This document shows positions 58,637-64,000 of a DNA stretch of 64,000 nucleotides, piece by piece. The first letter of the stretch is position 1. Every line of letters begins with the position of its first letter. Made by a program: the position numbers and the translations under genes. The notes under the pieces were generated by a model. That model had not been told where the DNA came from, made no database searches, and saw nothing but the letters and a program-made list of their open reading frames with translations. Source of the stretch: an uncultured Bacteroidales bacterium (GTDB taxonomy: Bacteria; Bacteroidota; Bacteroidia; Bacteroidales; F082); assembly GCA_947302205.1 (NCBI GenBank), contig CAMYVD010000001.1, positions 62,001-126,000 of the forward strand. Direction: 5' to 3'.

Positions 58637-59601
58637 CCGCGTGAGGCTCGGATGGTGGCGATGATGCCCTTGTCGTTCAAAGCGTCACGGAAGTAGGTCA
58701 TAGTGTTGTTGTCTGGGCTCTTCAGTGGGATGCCTGGCACGTTGTGGTAGCGGATCAGGTTGACGCGACAACGCAGGCTGCCCAACAGCCGGGCCATCTC
58801 CTTGACATGATCCTTGGTGTCGTTCAAATCCTTGAAAACGATGTATTCAAACGAAAGGCGACGTTGTCCGTGCCAATCGTGCTGCTTCACCAGGTGGATG
58901 ACCTCCTTGATGGGGTAGTTCTTCTCAATCGGCATGAGCTTGAGGCGTTCGTCATGGAAGGGACTGTGCATGCTGATGGCGAGGTTGCATTTGGATTCTT
59001 GGAGGAAGCGTTTCAGGTTGGGGATGATGCCGCAGGTGGACACGGTAATGCGTGTCGGGCTCCAACCCAAGGCCCATTCCTGGGTGAGGATGTCCAACGT
59101 ACGCATCAAATGGTCGTAGTTGTTGAGCGGCTCGCCCATGCCCATGAAGACGATGTTGGTCAGGGTGTCGAATTCAGGCAGGCTGAGGATCTGGTTGAGG
59201 ATCTCGGCGGTGCTGAGATTCTTTTCAAATCCCTGTTTTCCAGTGGCGCAGAAGAGACAATCCATCTGGCATCCCACCTGGGTGGAGACGCAAAGGGTGG
59301 CACGATCGCGGTCGGGGATGTAAGCCGATTCAACCGTCAGGTTACCGGCGGGGAAGAGGTATTTCTTGGTGCCATCGCTCGAAGTCTGCACCTTCAAAGG
59401 AGCTTGGAGGCCCACTTCGTAATGCTCGGCCAACAGTTCACGCGACTTCTTGCTAAGGTTCGACATGGCCTCGAATGCATCGACGCGTTTGTTGTAAATC
59501 CAGTCAACAAGCTGTTTTCCAGTGAATTTCGGTAAACCGAGCTCGTTCACGACTTCCTGAATCTCCTCAGGGGTTTTTCCTAAAAGTACTTCTTTTTCCA
59601 T
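58588..59601 (-). CDS. rlmN: 23S rRNA (adenine(2503)-C(2))-methyltransferase, radical SAM
   Basis: MDCLFCATGKQGF (CxxxCxxC context), VFMGMGEPLNNYDHLMRTLDIL, RASRGQDIDAACGLL. Start set at MEKEVLLGKTPEE; the longer listed ORF runs through the promoter and the antisense of the next gene. Confidence 0.95.
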   Translation of the reverse strand: MEKEVLLGKTPEEIQEVVNELGLPKFTGKQLVDWIYNKRVDAFEAMSNLSKKSRELLAEHYEVGLQAPLKVQTSSDGTKKYLFPAGNLTVESAYIPDRDRATLCVSTQVGCQMDCLFCATGKQGFEKNLSTAEILNQILSLPEFDTLTNIVFMGMGEPLNNYDHLMRTLDILTQEWALGWSPTRITVSTCGIIPNLKRFLQESKCNLAISMHSPFHDERLKLMPIEKNYPIKEVIHLVKQHDWHGQRRLSFEYIVFKDLNDTKDHVKEMARLLGSLRCRVNLIRYHNVPGIPLKSPDNNTMTYFRDALNDKGIIATIRASRGQDIDAACGLLSTKDK

Positions 59602-59605
59602 AGTG

Positions 59606-59613
59606 CAAAAATA
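59606..59613 (-). promoter_or_regulatory. -7 box TATTTTTG for rlmN
   Basis: CAAAAATA on + strand. Confidence 0.45.
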
Positions 59614-59633
59614 AACAAAATGCGGAATATTGT

Positions 59634-59641
59634 TATTTTTG
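59634..59641 (+). promoter_or_regulatory. -7 box TATTTTTG for the CotH gene
   Basis: Exact TAnnTTTG, 20 nt before the ATG at 59662. Confidence 0.45.
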
Positions 59642-59661
59642 CGCCATAATGTATTGAAAAG

Positions 59662-61665
59662 ATGAAGAAGATCGTTGTTTTGCTGCTTTTGGTGATGTGC
59701 CCATGGTGGGTTCAAGGCCAGATTCTGACGGATAGCAACTTGCCTATCGTGGTGATTGAGACCGACAATGGGGTGACCATTCCGGATGAGCCTAGGGTGT
59801 ATGGCAACATGAAGATCATTTGGCATCAGGATGGGTCGCGGAATTATCTGACGGATGTCAACAATCCGGAATTTTTGAATTACGATGGACGTATCAGCAT
59901 TGAAACCAGAGGCAGTTCTTCGCAAATGCTTCCGAAAAAGCCTTACGGTCTGACCACCTTGCAGGAGGATGATGAAACCAATAACAACGTGAGTCTGTTG
60001 GGAATGCCCAAGGAGAACGACTGGGTGCTCAATTCCCTTGCCTACGACCAGACCGGACTGCGCGATGTGCTGTCTTATGAACTCTCGGAAAAGCTTGGCC
60101 ATTATGCGTCACGGCGCGTTTATTGCGAGGTAGTGGTCAACAACGATTACAGAGGGCTTTACGTCTTCATGGAGAAGATCAAAGTCGATGACAACCGGGT
60201 CAATCTCCAGAAGATGGAGGAGACCTTCAATAGCTATCCTGAGGTTACGGGAGGATACCTCATGCAGACGGATCGTGCTGAGTATGGCAACACTGCATGG
60301 ACGATGCCGACCTATATAAGCAACTGGTGGGGAGGATCGGAAGATGCCACGTTTATTTACGGTTATCCAAAGGCAGAAAACATTACCAATGAACAGACCA
60401 ACTATATCCATGGGGTCTTCAATGCCCTGAGTTCAAAAGCAGGTAGCCATGATACTTCCATTACCTCAGGGATTCCTTCGATGATCGACATTCCCTCGTT
60501 TGTCGATTTCATGCTTATTGGGGAATTCAGTTCCAATGTGGATGTGTATCAATTGAGCACTTTTTTCCATAAAGACAGGAAAGGCAAGCTTCGTGCGGGT
60601 CCGGTGTGGGACTACAACCTCACCTTCGGTCATGATGAGTTTGGCGCCCGTAGCCGTTACGATGTATGGCAGTTTGACAACAATGACAATGTTGGCCCAA
60701 AGTTCTGGAAGGATTTGTTTGACACCGATGAGTTCAAGTGCTATATGGCTAAACGCTGGTTTGAAGTCACTGCTGAAGGCAATGTCATGGATTACCATCT
60801 GTTGTGTTCCAGAATGGATGAGCTTAACGAGTGGATTACCGAGGCTGTAGGTCGCGATAACCAACGCTGGAGCAAGATGACGCAACACGCCTCCGAGATC
60901 CAAGCGATGAAGATATGGATGTACCAGAGAATCCATTGGATGAATAGCCATATTGGATCCTATTCCGGGTGCGCTGAGGTGGATTTGCCGCCTTTGGTCA
61001 TCTCCCAAATCCATTATCATCCCATGGATGTTGACAGCATCAACGGTAACCGGCTGGAGTTTATCCAGATCACCAACAACGGCGATGAAGAGGTTGACCT
61101 TACGGGGGTCTATCTTCGTGAACTCGGCATCACTTATGGTTTTCCGCAAGGCTCCAGTCTCGCCGCCCATGATCAACTTGTGTTGTGTTCTGATTCAGTG
61201 ACTTACCTCGAGTATTACCATAGGGTTCCTTTCGGCCAATACGAGAAAAAGCTCTCCAACAAGTCGGAGAATCTTGTGATTGCCGATGCTTGGGGCAATG
61301 TGATTGACGAGGTGTGTTACCAAGATGACTATCCATGGCCTTGGGAGGCGGATGGCCAGGGTGCGTTCTTGCAGTTGATCGATTTGGATTTGGACAATAG
61401 CCTTCCTGAGAGTTGGGTGGCGCAGTATGGCTTTGAGGAGGTTTCTGAAAACAACGTTTCGGATGGCTTTAGGGTATTCCCGAATCCCACTGACGGTGTC
61501 GTCGTCGTGGAATCGCCAATGGATGGCGAATTCCGGATCATCAATATAATGGGCCAAACCATGATGGCTGGCCCATTAAATCATCGGATTGATGTCTCGG
61601 AATTGCCTTCCGGAATCTATTTCATCTTAGTCGGAGATAAGACTCAGAAATTGATTATTTCATAG
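59662..61665 (+). CDS. CotH kinase family protein with lamin-tail-like region and T9SS C-terminal sorting domain
   Basis: RGSSSQMLPKKPYGLTTLQEDD...NDWVLNSLAYDQTGLRDVLSYELSEKLG; GPVWDYNLTFGHDEFG; C-term FRVFPNPTDGVVVVES...LPSGIYFILVGDKTQKLIIS. Confidence 0.9.
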   Translation: MKKIVVLLLLVMCPWWVQGQILTDSNLPIVVIETDNGVTIPDEPRVYGNMKIIWHQDGSRNYLTDVNNPEFLNYDGRISIETRGSSSQMLPKKPYGLTTLQEDDETNNNVSLLGMPKENDWVLNSLAYDQTGLRDVLSYELSEKLGHYASRRVYCEVVVNNDYRGLYVFMEKIKVDDNRVNLQKMEETFNSYPEVTGGYLMQTDRAEYGNTAWTMPTYISNWWGGSEDATFIYGYPKAENITNEQTNYIHGVFNALSSKAGSHDTSITSGIPSMIDIPSFVDFMLIGEFSSNVDVYQLSTFFHKDRKGKLRAGPVWDYNLTFGHDEFGARSRYDVWQFDNNDNVGPKFWKDLFDTDEFKCYMAKRWFEVTAEGNVMDYHLLCSRMDELNEWITEAVGRDNQRWSKMTQHASEIQAMKIWMYQRIHWMNSHIGSYSGCAEVDLPPLVISQIHYHPMDVDSINGNRLEFIQITNNGDEEVDLTGVYLRELGITYGFPQGSSLAAHDQLVLCSDSVTYLEYYHRVPFGQYEKKLSNKSENLVIADAWGNVIDEVCYQDDYPWPWEADGQGAFLQLIDLDLDNSLPESWVAQYGFEEVSENNVSDGFRVFPNPTDGVVVVESPMDGEFRIINIMGQTMMAGPLNHRIDVSELPSGIYFILVGDKTQKLIIS

Positions 61666-62665
61666 CTTGCTCGACCGCTACAGCCACGGCGACGGTAGCA
61701 CCCACCATCGGGTTGTTGCCCATGCCAAGGTAGCCCATCATCTCGACGTGTGCCGGGACGGATGAAGAACCCGCGAACTGGGCGTCGCTGTGCATGCGGC
61801 CCATGGTGTCGGTCATGCCGTAGGAGGCGGGACCAGCGGCCATGTTGTCCGGGTGCAAGGTGCGGCCTGTGCCACCGCCGGAAGCCACTGAGAAGTAAGG
61901 CTTGCTAGCGAGCAGACGTTCTTTCTTATAAGTGCCAGCCACAGGGTGCTGGAAACGGGTCGGGTTGGTGGAGTTGCCGGTGATGGACACATCGACGTTC
62001 TCGAGCCACAGGATAGCCACGCCTTCACGGACGTCATCGGCACCGTAGCAGTTTACTTTGGAACGCAGTCCAGTGGAGTAGGGGATGCGCTCCACGACAG
62101 TCACCTTGCCGGTGTAGTAGTCGAACTCTGTGCGGCAGTAGGTGAAGCCGTTGATGCGGCTGATGATCTTGGCGGCATCTTTGCCGAGGCCGTTGAGGAT
62201 GACGCGCAGGGGCTTCTGGCGCACCTTGTTGGCCATCTCAGCGATCTTGATGGCGCCTTCGGCGGCAGCGAAACTCTCGTGACCAGCGAGGAAGGCAAAG
62301 CACTCGGTCTCCTCGCGGAGCAGACGGGCGGCGAGGTTGCCGTGGCCGATGCCGACCTTACGGTCGTCGGCGACGGAACCGTCGATGCAGAACGACTGCA
62401 GGCCTTCGCCGATGGCTTCGGCGGCGTCGGCAGCGTTCTTGCAGCCCTTCTTGATGGCGATGGCGGCACCGCAGGTGTAGGCCCACTTCACGTTCTCGAA
62501 GCAGATGGGCTGGGTCTCCTCAGCCATCTTGTAGGGGTCGATGCCCTTGGCTTCGCAGATCTCGTCGGCTTCCTCGATGCTCTTGATGCCGTATTGGTTC
62601 AATACTTTCAGGACATTGGCCATGCGGCGTTCCTGACTTTCGAATTTAACTTCTCTTCTTGCCAT
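61655..62665 (-). CDS. GGGtGRT protein
   Basis: FSVASGGGTGRTLHPDNMAAGPASYGMTDTMGRMHSDAQFAGSSSVPAHVEMMG. Confidence 0.9.
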   Translation of the reverse strand: MARREVKFESQERRMANVLKVLNQYGIKSIEEADEICEAKGIDPYKMAEETQPICFENVKWAYTCGAAIAIKKGCKNAADAAEAIGEGLQSFCIDGSVADDRKVGIGHGNLAARLLREETECFAFLAGHESFAAAEGAIKIAEMANKVRQKPLRVILNGLGKDAAKIISRINGFTYCRTEFDYYTGKVTVVERIPYSTGLRSKVNCYGADDVREGVAILWLENVDVSITGNSTNPTRFQHPVAGTYKKERLLASKPYFSVASGGGTGRTLHPDNMAAGPASYGMTDTMGRMHSDAQFAGSSSVPAHVEMMGYLGMGNNPMVGATVAVAVAVEQAMK

Positions 62666-62677
62666 GGTATGTCCTCC

Positions 62678-63370
62678 TTATTCTTTACGTGGGTCAATGT
62701 ATTTGGCTGCATCGGCGAAACGGCCGTAGGTGCCGGTGGCTTTCTTCAAGGCCTCGTTGGCATCGTCGCCCTTCTTGATGAAGTCCATCATCTTGCCGAG
62801 GCTGACAAATTCGTAACCGATGATCTCGTTGTTCTCGTCCAAGGCGACGCGGGTGCAGTAGCCTTCGGTCATCTCGAGGTAGCGGGGCCCCTTTTCAAGG
62901 GTTCCGAACATGGTGCCGACTTGGCTGCGGAGGCCCTTGCCGAGGTCTTCGAGTGAAGCGCCGATAAGCAGGCCGCCTTCGCTGAAGGCTGACTGGGAGC
63001 GACCGTAAACAATCTGCAGGAAGATCTCGCGCATGGCGGTGTTGATGGCGTCGCACACGAGGTCGGTGTTGAGGGCTTCGAGGACGGTCTTGCCGGGCAG
63101 GATTTCAGCGGCCATGGCGGCAGAATGTGTCATGCCGGAGCAGCCAATGGTTTCCACAAGGGCTTCTTGGATAATACCGTCCTTAACATTAAGGGTGAGC
63201 TTGCAGGCACCCTGTTGGGGGGCACACCAGCCGATGCCATGAGTGAATCCGCTAATGTCTTTCACGTCTTTGACGCGTACCCACTTGCCTTCCTCCGGAA
63301 TCGGAGCGCTGGGATGGTTGGCGCCTTTTTTCACGCAGCACTGATGCTGCACTTCTTGAGTATAAATCAT
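62678..63370 (-). CDS. Iron-sulfur cluster assembly scaffold-like (NifU-like) protein, partner of GGGtGRT
   Basis: LNVKDGIIQEALVETIGCSGMTHSAAMAAEILPGKTVLEAL. Confidence 0.8.
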   Translation of the reverse strand: MIYTQEVQHQCCVKKGANHPSAPIPEEGKWVRVKDVKDISGFTHGIGWCAPQQGACKLTLNVKDGIIQEALVETIGCSGMTHSAAMAAEILPGKTVLEALNTDLVCDAINTAMREIFLQIVYGRSQSAFSEGGLLIGASLEDLGKGLRSQVGTMFGTLEKGPRYLEMTEGYCTRVALDENNEIIGYEFVSLGKMMDFIKKGDDANEALKKATGTYGRFADAAKYIDPRKE

Positions 63371-63419
63371 TGTTATTTAAAGATTTAAAATTTAAAAATT
63401 CAAAGATTCAAACTGGGGG

Positions 63420-63427
63420 CAAAGATA
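63420..63427 (-). promoter_or_regulatory. -7 box TATCTTTG for the scaffold/GGGtGRT operon
   Basis: CAAAGATA on + strand, about 50 nt upstream of the start. Confidence 0.45.
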
Positions 63428-63446
63428 AGCATTTTTCTTAAATAAG

Positions 63447-63475
63447 AAAAGCCCCCAAAACTTTGGAGGCTTTCG
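63447..63475 (-). terminator. Rho-independent terminator downstream of tRNA-Leu
   Basis: Minus strand AAAGCCTCCAAAG-TTTTGGGGGCTTTTCTT: GC stem followed by T-run. Confidence 0.65.
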
Positions 63476-63477
63476 AG

Positions 63478-63561
63478 TACCGAAGGCCGGGATCGAACCG
63501 GCACGAGTTTAACCTCATCGGTTTTTGAGACCGACGCGTCTACCTATTCCGCCACTTCGGC
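63478..63561 (-). tRNA. tRNA-Leu (anticodon CAA)
   Basis: Minus strand GCCGAAGTGGCGGAATAGGTAGACGCGTCGGTCTCAAAAACCGATGAGGTTAAACTCGTGCCGGTTCGATCCCGGCCTTCGGTA; loop CTCAAAA, long variable arm, CCA not encoded. Confidence 0.93.
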
Positions 63562-63630
63562 ATGGTTTTCAACGAACGAGGCTGCAAAATTACAAAAAAA
63601 TCCATTTATACAACCTTTTTTGAAAAAAAC

Positions 63631-63662
63631 TTTGGCTATCTCATCATAAAGCCGTACCTTTG
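63631..63662 (+). promoter_or_regulatory. Near-consensus Bacteroidetes promoter (TTTG-N20-TACCTTTG) for prs
   Basis: TTTG at 63631-63634, TACCTTTG at 63655-63662. Confidence 0.65.
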
Positions 63663-63691
63663 CAGCCCGAAAAAACCAAACTTTTTCAGCG

Positions 63692-64000
63692 ATGTCAGGA
63701 AAATTCGTTTCCATTTTTGCAGGAAGGGCCACCCACGAGTTAGGCGCAAAGATTGCCGAGGCTTACGGTACCCCTCTCGGGAAATCGTCAGTGGTCGAAT
63801 TCTCAGATCACGAATTTCAACCTTCATTTGACGAGAGCATCCGTGGTCATCACGTATTTATCGTGCAGTCCACCATGCCTCCGACTGACAATTTGATGGA
63901 GTTGCTGTTGATGATTGATGCGGCCAAGCGTGCTTCGGCTCACAAAGTCATCGCCGTGATTCCGTATTTCGGATGGGCCCGTCAGGACCGTAAGGACCAG
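63692..64000 (+). CDS. prs: Ribose-phosphate pyrophosphokinase, 3'-truncated by window edge
   Basis: My translation from ATG 63692: MSGKFVSIFAGRATHELGAKIAEAYGTPLGKSSVVEFSDHEFQPSFDESIRGHHVFIVQSTMPPTDNLMELLLMIDAAKRASAHKVIAVIPYFGWARQDRKDQ. Confidence 0.95.
   Translation, partial: MSGKFVSIFAGRATHELGAKIAEAYGTPLGKSSVVEFSDHEFQPSFDESIRGHHVFIVQSTMPPTDNLMELLLMIDAAKRASAHKVIAVIPYFGWARQDRKDQ

Noticed and set aside
59602-60102. N-terminal extension of rlmN in the listed 504-aa ORF
   Set aside because: It crosses the divergent promoter region and lies antisense to the CotH coding sequence; conserved RlmN starts at MEKEVLLGKTPEE (59601).
61946-62956. 336-aa + strand ORF opposite GGGtGRT/scaffold genes
   Set aside because: Antisense artefact over two conserved genes.
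1-64000. Mobile element, prophage, toxin-antitoxin or restriction system
   Set aside because: No transposase, integrase, phage structural, methylase or toxin-like ORF was recognised in any frame.

Overview
This 64 kb window is a Bacteroidota (Bacteroidales-like) chromosomal segment. Evidence: TAnnTTTG -7 promoter boxes, T9SS C-terminal sorting domains, and OstA-like, CvpA and ROK neighbours. About 45% of it (1-29,206) is a tandem block of three same-strand genes for giant Gly-rich secreted repeat proteins (>=619 aa truncated at the left edge, 2456 aa, 6619 aa), built from a '[NS]-[VI]-[YF]-G-G-[GS]' motif. The motif copies come in subtypes arranged in a fixed order. In the 2456-aa protein a 10-motif cycle repeats every ~1.36-1.43 kb. 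In the 6619-aa protein a 4-motif cycle of ~0.47-0.61 kb dominates, and the protein looks like an in-frame fusion of two complete units followed by Pmp-like, GLUG and T9SS-CTD modules. A 90-aa exported protein with a CTERM-like tail follows 12 nt downstream. This block is the best candidate for an undescribed system. The rest is ordinary, compact chromosome: tdk, an acidic E/P-rich protein, rsmI, OstA-like, CvpA, M64 peptidase, ROK kinase, TonB receptor plus HYC_CC_PP-like protein, lipoprotein, buk-ptb, thpR-A2M, polyprenyl synthetase-AlgX-like, a 1089-aa fused oxidoreductase, a pantothenate/CoA cluster (DUF2520 Rossmann protein-panB-panC-panD-coaBC-coaX), rlmN, CotH-T9SS, the GGGtGRT pair, tRNA-Leu(CAA) and the start of prs. 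No transposon, prophage or CRISPR array was seen. All calls are by eye from the sequence and supplied translations; no searches were run.
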